Assembly (NCBI GenBank): GCA_024508855.1 | Contig: JANINJ010000042.1 | Span: 124,001 to 188,000 of the forward strand | Source: Xanthobacteraceae bacterium | Lineage (GTDB): Bacteria; Pseudomonadota; Alphaproteobacteria; Rhizobiales; Xanthobacteraceae | Direction of reading: 5' to 3' | DNA: 64,000 nt | In this document: in pieces, positions 1-11,197 of the stretch | How the letters are laid out: every line of letters starts with the position of its first letter | Numbering within the stretch: position 1 is the stretch's first letter | Notes under the pieces: generated by a model | What the model saw: the letters and a program-made list of their open reading frames with translations, nothing else | The model's database searches: none | Told to the model about the DNA's origin: nothing | Program-made: the position numbers and the translations under genes

Positions 1-2562
<2,562 letters not shown>

Positions 2563-2612
2563 GGCCGGAATATGGGCTGAGTCCGGCGATGATAAAAGGC
2601 CCGGCGGTGCAA

Positions 2613-3698
2613 TCAGCCCGCGATATCGGCGGGCCTCGCAAGCGCTGCATTCCTATCACGGAAGCGGCGCAGGGCTGCCGGAAGCCGTGGCTCGATCCAG
2701 GCGCGGATCGCATCCTGATGGCGATGGACATAAAGCCCGAGCGCGATGATCGCGACGCCGATCAGCGACAGCGCGAACGGGAACAGCAGCGAATCCTTGA
2801 ACACCTTATCGGCAAGGTCGCCGAGGTAGAGCGCGATGCCGAGCGTGCCGAACACCGCGAACACACGCCGCCCGAGCGCCACCGCCACCAGCAGGAAGCC
2901 GACATTCATCGCGCAATACAGTGCCTTGTCGAGCGCCGTGCCATGCGAGGATGCGGTGATGCCGCCCCAGAACGTCAGGACACCGAACAGATAGAGCCAG
3001 AAAGCGAAATCGCCGGAGCGCTGCAGCAGATTGACGACGATCGCCGCGACGATGATGCCAAGCCCGAACCAGACCGATACCTGCCGCGAGGTTTCCCAGT
3101 TGCCAAACGGCGATCCGGTGATCCACGGCACGATATCCATCGACAGGAACCAGAGCGCGATGGCGATCAGCAGGACGATGAACGGAAAGCGGTAAAATTG
3201 CAGCGCCAGCACGGCCGCGGCAATGGTCGCCAATTCCATGAAAATCCAGCTTCCTTTGACCCAGATATAGAAATCGCGAACCGTCCCGGGCTTGCCCATA
3301 GTGGTCCAGAGGCCGAGCGCATCCTGTATGCCGAACACCGCGAGCGGCGCCATCGCGACCGCGACCGCGATCAGCAGCCCGCCAGGCGTGCGGAGCTTTT
3401 TGACGGTCCACAGATAGTGTCCCGCGCAGCCGAACAGCACGGCGTAAACCAGTGCTGTGATAGTGAGCGCAGTGCCTCCCATCTGCGAGAACGCCAGCGT
3501 CGAGAACAGCCCCATCGCGCTCATCACGATGAGCGTGCCCGCGTACCAAAGCAGATGGGTCATGTCGAATGTCACCGCCTTGGGTGCGGCGGCGACCGGC
3601 TTGCGTGCCTGCAGGAAGGCGAGCAACCGCGCTAGCTGATCCGATGACATCAGGCCCGCATCGGCGGCGGCGCGCAGGTCATCGCTGGAATAAGGCAT
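2613..3698 (-). CDS. Polytopic membrane protein, DUF2157-like
   Basis: This 361-residue protein has a short soluble N-terminus ([27 protein letters not shown]), followed from about residue 45 by around nine or ten hydrophobic segments, so it should sit in the inner membrane. The helical N-terminus before a block of membrane helices resembles the DUF2157 arrangement; this is a family impression, not a proven match. I chose the ATG at 3698, which has GGGAG seven bases upstream, over an adjacent in-frame TTG. The gene ends about 50 bp from the uvrB start on the same strand and may be cotranscribed with it. No catalytic or transport motif is visible and the function is unknown. Confidence 0.8.
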   Translation of the reverse strand: MPYSSDDLRAAADAGLMSSDQLARLLAFLQARKPVAAAPKAVTFDMTHLLWYAGTLIVMSAMGLFSTLAFSQMGGTALTITALVYAVLFGCAGHYLWTVKKLRTPGGLLIAVAVAMAPLAVFGIQDALGLWTTMGKPGTVRDFYIWVKGSWIFMELATIAAAVLALQFYRFPFIVLLIAIALWFLSMDIVPWITGSPFGNWETSRQVSVWFGLGIIVAAIVVNLLQRSGDFAFWLYLFGVLTFWGGITASSHGTALDKALYCAMNVGFLLVAVALGRRVFAVFGTLGIALYLGDLADKVFKDSLLFPFALSLIGVAIIALGLYVHRHQDAIRAWIEPRLPAALRRFRDRNAALARPADIAG

Positions 3699-3815
3699 CA
3701 AGTTTCTCCCGGCGCGACGCGCGCTGCTGCCCTTGGTCGCATCGCAAGCGAACGGCGTTCAATCGGGCGGCTTCAGGCTGCAGGCGTCTCGCGCGAGGCA
3801 GGTGGCGCCGACGGC

Positions 3816-4208
3816 TTATCTCAGCAGCCGCGCCAGCGCCTTGCCGGCCCGCGACCGGAGTTCCTTGGCGTCGACGGTGCCGTCGTTGTCCGGGTCCGCG
3901 GCCTTGAAGCGCTGCTCGACCAGCGCGAGATATTCGTCCTTGTCGAGCGTTCCGTCCTTGTCGGGATCGGCGGCGGCGAATTCCTTCGCATTCAGGCGGC
4001 CGCGCAGTTCCTTGGCATCGAGCGTGCCGTCGTGATCGCGGTCGAGCCTGTCGAACAAAGCGGCGGCGGCGTTCTTGGCTTCCGCCAGATCTACGGTGCC
4101 GTCCTTGTCGGGGTCGAGTTTGGTGAGCAACCGCGCGGCCCATGCGGGCGCCGATGCGAACACCGATAACGTCAACAAAGCTCCGACAGCCTGCCTGCGC
4201 GTGATCAT
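3816..4208 (-). CDS. Secreted four-EF-hand calcium-binding protein
   Basis: A 130-residue protein with a signal peptide (MITRRQAVGALLTLSVF followed by an Ala-rich cleavage region). Almost the whole mature part consists of EF-hand loops: DPDKDGTVDLAE, DRDHDGTLDAKE, DPDKDGTLDKDE and DPDNDGTVDAKE. Each has the D-x-D-x-D-G pattern and a Glu at loop position 12, so all four should bind Ca2+ in the periplasm or outside. The start has GAGGG about five bases upstream. It is a lone gene between two unrelated minus-strand genes. The binding fold is clear but no target or role can be read from the context. Confidence 0.9.
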   Translation of the reverse strand: MITRRQAVGALLTLSVFASAPAWAARLLTKLDPDKDGTVDLAEAKNAAAALFDRLDRDHDGTLDAKELRGRLNAKEFAAADPDKDGTLDKDEYLALVEQRFKAADPDNDGTVDAKELRSRAGKALARLLR

Positions 4209-4346
4209 GGCGACCCTCTCTACGGATTTGGATTCTGCCGAGGATTATGCGTCACGCACGTCTGCTAGGGAAGTGGCTTCCCGCGCGGCGGTGCGCAGTA
4301 TTTTGCGTGCCGGGCTTGGCCGGACCCGCAGGCGACGTGCGAACAA

Positions 4347-5234
4347 TTAGTCGCGCAGGCTCGATGTGTTGAACGCGCCTTTCTCTCGCAGCATCGCCAG
4401 CGCCGCACGCAGATCGGGCAGCACCGCGGCACATTTGGTGCGCGTCTCGTCGCTCGGCTGCACCATATCCGGCACCATGATCGGAATCGTTCCGGCGCCA
4501 TGGGCAGCCGCAATGCCCGGAGTGGAATCTTCGATGGCGACGCAGAGCTGCGGGCGAAAGCCGAGGCGATCCGCTCCCAGCAGATAAAGCGCCGGATCGG
4601 GCTTGCCGCGCACGACATCGTCATGGGTCACGATGGTGTCGAAGCGCGAACGGATGCCGGCCAGCGTCAGGTGCTCCTCGGCCCCGCGGCGCGACGACGA
4701 GGTGACGATGGCCATGGGGCAGTCGGCTTCGCGTAGCGCATCGAGCAGTTCGAGCGCGCCGTCCTTCACCGGTAGCCCCTCGCGCAGCATATCGTCCTTG
4801 TAGCTGACGAAGGCGCGGCGCAATTCGTCGATCCGGAAATTTGCACCGTAGTGCTCGAACAGCATGATCTCGCACTCCACGGCGGGCAGTCCGATCATCG
4901 CGTGCGCAATCGTCAGGCCATCCGCGTAGCCGAGATCGGCCAGCGCGGATGCCAGGCTGGTGCGATAGACCCGTTCGGTGTCGATCAACGTGCCGTCCAT
5001 ATCGAGCAACACCGCGCCGATTTCCCAGCGTGGCGCGCCTCCGGCAGCGATGGCGCGCAGGCAATCGCGGCACAGGCAATCCGCAAAACCCGTTCCGGTT
5101 GTGGGCAGTGGCAGCCGCGCGCTCTCTTCGCCGCACCAGCAGTCGCCCGAAAGGGTGCAGCCGAACTCCGTGCCGCATCGTGCGCAGGCGAGCCGACGCG
5201 GAACCGGAACTGTTGCAGCTAACGGATTTGTCAT
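4347..5234 (-). CDS. CWC cysteine-rich domain fused to HAD phosphatase
   Basis: This 295-residue protein has two parts. Residues about 15-59 carry eight cysteines in the pattern of the Cys-rich CWC family (CARCGTEFGC, GDCWCG, DCLCRDC), probably a small metal-binding module. From about residue 74 it is a HAD-superfamily hydrolase of the beta-phosphoglucomutase / phosphatase type: motif I LLDMDGTLIDTE, motif II VTSSS, motif III Lys in GKPDPALYLL, and motif IV IEDSTPGIAAAHGAG. A small-molecule phosphatase or phosphomutase reaction is expected; the substrate is unknown. CWC proteins are usually small separate proteins, so the fusion is unusual. The ATG at 5234 is preferred over an in-frame TTG directly before it; no strong Shine-Dalgarno is seen. 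Confidence 0.9.
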   Translation of the reverse strand: MTNPLAATVPVPRRLACARCGTEFGCTLSGDCWCGEESARLPLPTTGTGFADCLCRDCLRAIAAGGAPRWEIGAVLLDMDGTLIDTERVYRTSLASALADLGYADGLTIAHAMIGLPAVECEIMLFEHYGANFRIDELRRAFVSYKDDMLREGLPVKDGALELLDALREADCPMAIVTSSSRRGAEEHLTLAGIRSRFDTIVTHDDVVRGKPDPALYLLGADRLGFRPQLCVAIEDSTPGIAAAHGAGTIPIMVPDMVQPSDETRTKCAAVLPDLRAALAMLREKGAFNTSSLRD

Positions 5235-5311
5235 CAATCGGACCGGTTCGTGTTCGGGTTTTTCATCGCGGGTTCATTTCCCTGGGGACTATAGTCGACT
5301 TCTTCGACGCA

Positions 5312-6844
5312 ATGATAACGAGCGTTAGTCCGATGGCCCGCGATCCGCAAGCAGCTCTCGTCGCACTCAACCGCTTCGGCTTCGGCGCACGCGGCGGCGC
5401 CTCGGGCGATTTTATGAACGCGGCCTCCGATCCGCGCGGTTTCGTCAAGGCCGAACTTGCACGGCCCGCAACAGTATTGCTCGAGGCTCCCGGGTTGCAG
5501 ACGACGCCCGACCTCGCGGCCGCATTGTTTGCCTATCAGCTCGAGGTCAAGGAACAGCGCGAAGCTGCCGCGAAGTCAGCGGCGGCTTCGGCCGAAAGCA
5601 AGCCGAAGAACGAATCTCCGCCTCCGGCGATGGAGAAGCCGGAGGCATCCGCGATGGCGCCGAACGGTGCGACGATGAATCCCCCCGGCGCGATGAAGCC
5701 TGCAAAAACCATCCCGGCCAAACCGCAACTCAATATCATCCAGAAAACCTATCGCGCCGAGGCGCTGGCGCGGATCCAGCGCGCCACGCTTGCCGATTGC
5801 GGCATCGTCGAACGGCTGGTCGCATTCTGGTCGAACCATTTCTGCATTTCCGCCAGCAAGGGTCAGCCTGCGCGGATCTGGGCGGGTGCGTTCGAGCGTG
5901 AGGCGATCCGGCCGCATGTGCTGGGTCACTTCGGCGACATGCTGAAGGCCGTGGAGCAGCATCCGGCGATGCTGTTCTTCCTCGACAACCAGCAGTCCAT
6001 CGGACCGAATTCGAAAGCGGGTCAGCGCAGCAAGCGCGGACTGAACGAAAATCTCGCGCGCGAAATCATGGAATTGCACACGCTCGGCGTCGGCAGCGGT
6101 TACACGCAGGGCGACGTCACCACGCTGGCGCGTATTCTCACCGGCTGGACCTATGCCGGACGCGCAGGCCGCCTCGGCGAGCCGGGCAGCTTCGTGTTCA
6201 ACGTCAACGCGCACGAGCCGGGCACGCAGACCCTGCTCGGCAGAAGCTATCCGGAGACTGGACTGGCGCAGGGCGAAGCAGCACTGGGCGATATCGCACG
6301 CCACCCGGCGACGGCGAAATTCATCGCGACGAAATTCGCGCGGCATTTCGTGGCGGACGATCCGCCGCCGGCGCTGGTGGTGCGTCTCAACGACGTGTTC
6401 AGGAAGACCGATGGCGATCTCAAGGCGCTGGCGCTCGCGCTTGTCGATTCCGACGAAGCCTGGCAGGCGCCGATGACCAAGATACGCTCGCCCTATGAAT
6501 ATCTGATTGCGATCGGCCGGTTGATGGCGCGCATTCCGGAAGACCCGGGCCGCTATCTCAACGGGCTGAACATTCTCGGCCAGCCGTTGTGGACCCCGGC
6601 GGGCCCGAACGGTTTCGCCGATACCAACGCCGCATGGGCCGCACCGGAGGAAATGAAACTGCGCCTCGATATCGCTGCGCAAGTGGCATCGCGGATCGGC
6701 GACAGCCTCGATGCGCGCGACCTGCTCGACATTGCGATGTCGGATGCCGCCTCGCAGGATACCCGCCAAACGATTGCGCGCGCCGAGACGCGTCAGCAGG
6801 CTTTTGCGCTGCTGCTGATGTCGCCGGAATTCCAGAGGAGATGA
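5312..6844 (+). CDS. DUF1800 domain protein
   Basis: A DUF1800 family protein, recognised by ALNRFGFGARGG near the start and by NENLAREIMELHTLGVG followed by GDVTTLARILTGW. Members nearly always precede a DUF1501 gene, as here. Their joint function is unknown, though an exported or cell-surface role is usually assumed. The open frame continues far upstream, but conserved sequence begins near MARDPQAAL (ATG 5333). ATG 5312 is given as the outer candidate; neither has a good Shine-Dalgarno. An Ala/Pro/Lys-rich low-complexity insert (about residues 85-135) interrupts the N-terminal part of the domain. The stop is six bases from the chosen DUF1501 start, and the ribosome site of that gene lies inside this one. 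Confidence 0.9.
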   Translation: MITSVSPMARDPQAALVALNRFGFGARGGASGDFMNAASDPRGFVKAELARPATVLLEAPGLQTTPDLAAALFAYQLEVKEQREAAAKSAAASAESKPKNESPPPAMEKPEASAMAPNGATMNPPGAMKPAKTIPAKPQLNIIQKTYRAEALARIQRATLADCGIVERLVAFWSNHFCISASKGQPARIWAGAFEREAIRPHVLGHFGDMLKAVEQHPAMLFFLDNQQSIGPNSKAGQRSKRGLNENLAREIMELHTLGVGSGYTQGDVTTLARILTGWTYAGRAGRLGEPGSFVFNVNAHEPGTQTLLGRSYPETGLAQGEAALGDIARHPATAKFIATKFARHFVADDPPPALVVRLNDVFRKTDGDLKALALALVDSDEAWQAPMTKIRSPYEYLIAIGRLMARIPEDPGRYLNGLNILGQPLWTPAGPNGFADTNAAWAAPEEMKLRLDIAAQVASRIGDSLDARDLLDIAMSDAASQDTRQTIARAETRQQAFALLLMSPEFQRR

Positions 6845-6846
6845 CG

Positions 6847-8070
6847 ATGGAATGTTGTGAAAGCAGATCGTCCTTGTCGATCAGCCGTCGCGGGCTGTTG
6901 CTGGGCGGCGCATCGTTCGCGGCGTGGGCCTATCTGCCGAAGTTCGCGCGGGCCGCTGACGGCCGCGATCCGCGCCTTGTCACGATCATCCTGCGCGGGG
7001 CGCTGGACGGCCTCGCCACCGTGGCGTCGATAAGCGATCCCGATTATGCCGGCCTGCATGGCGCGATTGCACTGACGCGCGATGGGCCGCACGCTGCGAT
7101 CGATCTCGATTCATTCTTCGCGTTGCATCCGTCGATGACGCAGTTCGCGCGGATGTATCGCGAGAAACATGCAGCCGTGGTGCACGCGGTGGCGACGCCG
7201 TATCGCGAACGCTCGCATTTCGACGGACAGGACGTGCTGGAGAGCGGCTTTGCGGGGCCGGGCAGGGTGCAATCCGGCTGGCTCAATCGCGCGCTCGGCG
7301 CGTTGCCGCGCGGCGAGCGGGTGACCACCGGCCTGGCGGTGGGCGCGACGGCGCCGCTGGTGCTGCGAGGGCCCGCGCCGACGGTCGGCTGGGCGCCGGT
7401 GAATCTGCCGCAGGCGGCCGACGACACCGCGATGCGGCTGTTCGATCTCTACAAGCATCGCGATCCCGCGTTAGCGGATGCGTTGTCGCAAGGCCTGCAA
7501 CTGGAGAAGGTCGCGGCGCGCGGCGACGATATGCGGGCGAAGCCGCGAAACGGCATCGGCGCCATGCAACTGACGGCGCGCGGCGTCGCCAAACTGATGG
7601 CCGAGGATGACGGCCCGCGGATCGCCGCGCTCGCGTTCGACGGCTGGGACACCCACGCCAACGAGGGCGGCCCGGTCGGGCAACTGGCGCAACGCTTGTC
7701 GGGGCTCGACGCCGCGTTCGGCGAGTTCGAGAGCGGCCTTGGTGCGCACTGGCGCGATACGGTGATCGTGGTCGCGACCGAATTCGGCCGCACGGCGAAG
7801 ATCAACGGCACGTTCGGCACCGATCACGGCACCGGCACGGTGGCGTTCCTGGCAGGCGGTGCAGTGAAAGGTGGCCGCGTCATTGCCGACTGGCCCGGAT
7901 TGAAGACAGCCAACCTGTATCAGGCGCGCGATCTCGCGCCGACCACGGATCTGCGTGCCATTCTCAAGGGCGTGCTGCACGACCACGTCGGATTGAGCGA
8001 GCGTGTGCTGGCGCAAGCGGTGTTTCCCGACAGTGCCGCGGTGAAGCCGGTTCAGGGGCTGGTGGTGTAG
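6847..8070 (+). CDS. Tat-exported DUF1501 domain protein
   Basis: This 407-residue DUF1501 protein belongs to a family related to the alkaline phosphatase / sulfatase fold. Its N-terminus carries a Tat-type signal (SRRGLLLGGASFAAWAYL). Family landmarks are LRGALDGLATVASISD, ERSHFDGQDVLESG, FDGWDTHANEGG, and ATEFGRTAKINGTFGTDHGTG near the C-terminus. The ATG at 6847 is chosen because AGGAG lies six bases before it; an in-frame ATG at 6841 abuts that AGGAG directly and would overlap the DUF1800 stop. The close spacing argues for translational coupling with DUF1800. The substrate is unknown. Confidence 0.92.
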   Translation: MECCESRSSLSISRRGLLLGGASFAAWAYLPKFARAADGRDPRLVTIILRGALDGLATVASISDPDYAGLHGAIALTRDGPHAAIDLDSFFALHPSMTQFARMYREKHAAVVHAVATPYRERSHFDGQDVLESGFAGPGRVQSGWLNRALGALPRGERVTTGLAVGATAPLVLRGPAPTVGWAPVNLPQAADDTAMRLFDLYKHRDPALADALSQGLQLEKVAARGDDMRAKPRNGIGAMQLTARGVAKLMAEDDGPRIAALAFDGWDTHANEGGPVGQLAQRLSGLDAAFGEFESGLGAHWRDTVIVVATEFGRTAKINGTFGTDHGTGTVAFLAGGAVKGGRVIADWPGLKTANLYQARDLAPTTDLRAILKGVLHDHVGLSERVLAQAVFPDSAAVKPVQGLVV

Positions 8071-8119
8071 GCGTCGCACCGCGATCGTCGCGTTCTTCTC
8101 GAGTCCGTGAGTATCTCTT

Positions 8120-8209
8120 TCGTCATGGCCGAGCTTGTCCCGGCCATCCACGTTTTCTATTGGGATACGATCAAGACGTGGATGGCCGGAATAAATCCGG
8201 CCATGACGA
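8120..8209. repeat. Dispersed intergenic palindromic repeat ('catggccg' family)
   Basis: A nested palindrome about 90 bp long. The outer arms TCGTCATGGCC and GGCCATGACGA enclose two more copies of CGGCCATCCACG in opposite orientation. It sits between the convergent DUF1501 and aldo/keto reductase genes. The same core recurs at 43504-43538. Such elements are typical of Bradyrhizobiaceae intergenic space (general knowledge). In RNA it would fold strongly and could end both transcripts. Confidence 0.8.
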
Positions 8210-8270
8210 ACCAGATAACGACAGCTTCACTTTATTGGCTGCGTTTGAGGCATCAACTCCGGATGGCATC

Positions 8271-9209
8271 TCAGAGCGTGATCTTGTCGATCTCTGCAAG
8301 ATCGTCCGCGCTCAATGCCCAACCGACCGCCTTGACGTTGGCCTCGATCTGCTCGACGCGGGTGGCGCCGGCGATCACGCTCGACACTTGCGGCCGCGAT
8401 GCCAGCCATGAGAAGGCCAGTTCGAGCATGGTATGGCCGCGCGCCTTGGCGAAGGCCTCGAGTTTTTCGACCATGTCCTCGTTGCGCGGCGTGGCATAGC
8501 GGTCGCGCAGCGCCGGCATTTTCGCGAAGCGGGTGTCGTCGGGCACCGATGCGCCGCGCTTGTATTTGCCGGTCAACAATCCACTGGCCAGCGGAAAGAA
8601 CGGCAGCAGGCCGAGATTGTATTGCTGCGCCGCCGGCAGCAGATCCTTCTCGATGCCGCGTACCACGAGGCTGTATTCATCCTGGCAGGAAACGTAACGC
8701 GTGGTGTTGATGGCGCGCGCGGTGAACTCAGCCTCGCTGATGCGCCATGCCGGGAAGTTCGAATTGCCGATGTAGCGCACCTTGCCCTGCTGCACGAGAT
8801 CGTCGAGCGCGCGCAGGGTTTCCTCGATCGGCGTCAGCGGATCGTAATCGTGCTGCTGGTAGAGATCGATGTAATCGGTCTTCAGGCGCCGCAGGCTGTC
8901 TTCCACCGCCGATATGATGTAACGCCGCGACGCACCCTGTTTGGTCCCGTCGTCGCTCATCGCTTTCGAGAACTTCGTCGCCAGCACGATATCCTTGCGC
9001 CGGTTGCCGAGCACTTCGCCCAACACGGTTTCGGAGCCGCCGCGCCCGGCATAGATGTCGGCGGTGTCGAACAGCGTGACGCCGAGGTCGATCGCCCTGT
9101 GGATCACCTTGCGCGAGGCTTCGAGATCGATGCGCTGCCCGAAATTATTGCAGCCGAGGCCGACCACCGAGACGCGCAGACCGGAACCGCCGAGATTGCG
9201 AATTTGCAT
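8271..9209 (-). CDS. Aldo/keto reductase
   Basis: An NADPH-dependent aldo/keto reductase of 312 residues, a normal length for the family. The catalytic tetrad is visible: D48 and Y53 in FDTADIYAGRGGSE, K79 in LATKFSK, and H120 in YIDLYQQHDYD. The cofactor region near the end reads SSVIAGATRVEQIEANV. It resembles the bacterial YhdN / Tas-like group that reduces small aldehydes and ketones, but the substrate cannot be told. It stands alone on the minus strand, with a 90-bp palindromic repeat just after its stop. Confidence 0.95.
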   Translation of the reverse strand: MQIRNLGGSGLRVSVVGLGCNNFGQRIDLEASRKVIHRAIDLGVTLFDTADIYAGRGGSETVLGEVLGNRRKDIVLATKFSKAMSDDGTKQGASRRYIISAVEDSLRRLKTDYIDLYQQHDYDPLTPIEETLRALDDLVQQGKVRYIGNSNFPAWRISEAEFTARAINTTRYVSCQDEYSLVVRGIEKDLLPAAQQYNLGLLPFFPLASGLLTGKYKRGASVPDDTRFAKMPALRDRYATPRNEDMVEKLEAFAKARGHTMLELAFSWLASRPQVSSVIAGATRVEQIEANVKAVGWALSADDLAEIDKITL

Positions 9210-9328
9210 GGAATGATCCTGTCAACATAGCGTGAGTTGATCGCACTGTGACGGGTGAACTAGCTTGCGGCAAGTCACAGGAATTCATGAGCGGCCTGCA
9301 ATCGCATCGGTGCCCGAGAAGGAAGTGC

Positions 9329-10105
9329 ATGACGGATTCTGACAACGCTACGCTCAACAAGGTCCCCGCAGTCACGCTGGGATTCTGGATCATCAAGATC
9401 GTGGCCACGACGCTTGGCGAGACCGCGGGCGACGCGGTGTCGATGTCACTGAATCTCGGCTATGCGATCAGCAGCGTGATCTTCATCGGCCTGTTTGTGG
9501 CGGCCGTTGCCGGACAGATTTCGGCGAAATCCTTCCACGCATTCCTGTACTGGGCGGTGATCGTGGCGACCACGACTGCCGGCACGACGATGGCCGATTT
9601 CGCCGACCGCTCGCTGGGCATCGGCTATGCCGGAGGATCGTCGATCCTGTTCGCGCTGCTGATGCTCACGCTCTACGTCTGGTACCGGTCGACCGGTTCG
9701 ATTTCGGTTCACACCGTGGCGTCGCCCAAGGTCGAGATGTTTTACTGGGGTGCCATCCTGTTCTCGCAGACATTGGGCACGGCGCTCGGCGACTGGATGG
9801 CCGATACCAACGGGTTCGGTTACGAGCGTGGGGCGCTGGTATTTGCCGCGGGACTCGTGGTCGTTGCTGCCGCATACTTCCTTACGAACGTGTCGCGGAC
9901 GCTGTTGTTCTGGAGCGCATTCATCCTGACGCGGCCGCTCGGCGCCACACTTGGCGACCTGCTCGACAAACCCATCGACCACGGCGGACTGGCATTCAGC
10001 CGCTTCACGGCATCTGCAGTGCTCGCAGCGCTGATGATCGCCGGCATTCTGCTGTTTCCGCGGGAAGCCGGGCGGCACCCGGGCGAGAGCAAAGGGTCGG
10101 CCTAG
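9329..10105 (+). CDS. COG4705-like membrane protein with four internal repeats
   Basis: A 258-residue integral membrane protein with about eight hydrophobic segments. It contains four related signatures at regular intervals: TTLGETAGDA, TTAGTTMADFADRSLGIGY, QTLGTALGDWMADTNGFGY and RPLGATLGDLLDKP. This is the pattern of COG4705-type putative membrane proteins built from tandem two-helix units. Each repeat ends in conserved Gly and Asp, so a polar path through the membrane is possible (inference). The ATG at 9329 is chosen because AAGGAAG lies about four bases upstream; a longer in-frame start at 9248 adds residues that look unlike the family. It converges with the plsC-like gene, leaving four bases between them. 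Function unknown. Confidence 0.85.
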   Translation: MTDSDNATLNKVPAVTLGFWIIKIVATTLGETAGDAVSMSLNLGYAISSVIFIGLFVAAVAGQISAKSFHAFLYWAVIVATTTAGTTMADFADRSLGIGYAGGSSILFALLMLTLYVWYRSTGSISVHTVASPKVEMFYWGAILFSQTLGTALGDWMADTNGFGYERGALVFAAGLVVVAAAYFLTNVSRTLLFWSAFILTRPLGATLGDLLDKPIDHGGLAFSRFTASAVLAALMIAGILLFPREAGRHPGESKGSA

Positions 10106-10109
10106 CGCT

Positions 10110-10961
10110 TCACGAATTCGAAGCGGAGATGCCGGCTGTGCCGAGGGTCATCGCGCCTGCGGAGACCGATGGTTGCGGTGATCCCGCGCGCAGCGCCGCC
10201 ACCGTCATGCGCCGCACCGCGGCTTCCGCGTTGCGTGCGGTTTGCTTGCGGTCGGTGTTGATATCGAGCGCCAGAGCCTCGCCCCAACTCACCGTGACAT
10301 CGATCGCACCGGAGGACAGCACGCCGATGAAATGCGGGATCAGATCGGTGTCGCCGTACCACGCGACCCGTTCGCGCAGGGCGCGGCCCATCGGCAGACC
10401 GTCGAAGCGGGTGTAGGCGACCGACATCGGTTGCACCGTGATCTGCTCATGATGCGTCGAGGTGCCGAGCGCATGATGGACCGCGCCGATCAGCGCCGAT
10501 TTGAACGGCAGGATGCGCGTGCCGTCGTTCGACGTGCCCTCGGCGAACAGCACCACCGCATCGCCACCGAGCAGCCGCCCTGCGATCTCTTCGGTCGCCG
10601 CGCCGGTCTTCTGCCGGCGCTCGCGATCGATGAACACGGTGCGCTGCAGTTTCGCGAGCCAGCCGAATACCGGCCATCCGGCCACTTCGCTCTTGGCGAC
10701 GAACACCACCGGCGTTACCGCCGAGATCACGCAGATGTCGAGCCATGAGACATGATTGGCGAGGATCAGCACCGGCGTATCGGGGCTGCGATGTCCGGTC
10801 TGGTGAATCCGCACACCGGCCAGTGCGCAAAGGATGCGGTGATAGATGTGCGGAATGGTCCGTTGCCAGCGCAGGTTGAAAGCGATGCCGAGCAATTGCA
10901 ACGGCAGCAACAGCAGCGTCAGGACGATGAGCGCCAGGATGACCAGTATGAAGCGGATCAT
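10110..10961 (-). CDS. 1-acyl-sn-glycerol-3-phosphate acyltransferase family (PlsC-like)
   Basis: A 283-residue membrane-associated acyltransferase. An N-terminal membrane segment (residues 1-29) precedes the catalytic HX4D motif (H70-D75 in NHVSWLD), a VFIDRER block at about 109-115 and FAEGT at 139-143. These are the hallmarks of lysophosphatidic acid acyltransferases that make phosphatidate. In rhizobia a close relative (OlsA) acylates lyso-ornithine lipid instead, and sequence reading alone cannot separate the two. The ATG at 10961 starts directly at the hydrophobic segment; the 37 extra residues of a longer frame look spurious. Confidence 0.93.
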   Translation of the reverse strand: MIRFILVILALIVLTLLLLPLQLLGIAFNLRWQRTIPHIYHRILCALAGVRIHQTGHRSPDTPVLILANHVSWLDICVISAVTPVVFVAKSEVAGWPVFGWLAKLQRTVFIDRERRQKTGAATEEIAGRLLGGDAVVLFAEGTSNDGTRILPFKSALIGAVHHALGTSTHHEQITVQPMSVAYTRFDGLPMGRALRERVAWYGDTDLIPHFIGVLSSGAIDVTVSWGEALALDINTDRKQTARNAEAAVRRMTVAALRAGSPQPSVSAGAMTLGTAGISASNS

Positions 10962-11197
10962 GGAGTGGTCGTTAACCAGAATGTACGCGCGGGAGCAATG
11001 GGCGGTTGGGTCGCGACGCGGTACGAAACAGGCACGCGGACAAAAAAATGCGGCCCCGGTCAAGCGCGGCAACTGACAGGGACCGCTGGGCGCATGTGAT
11101 CCGGGACGGGGGGAAGGACCAAGCGCAATCGAACGCTAGCAATGGTTTGTTGCAGGCCGATGACATCACAACTTGTCCACAGCGGGCTGCTGCGGGG

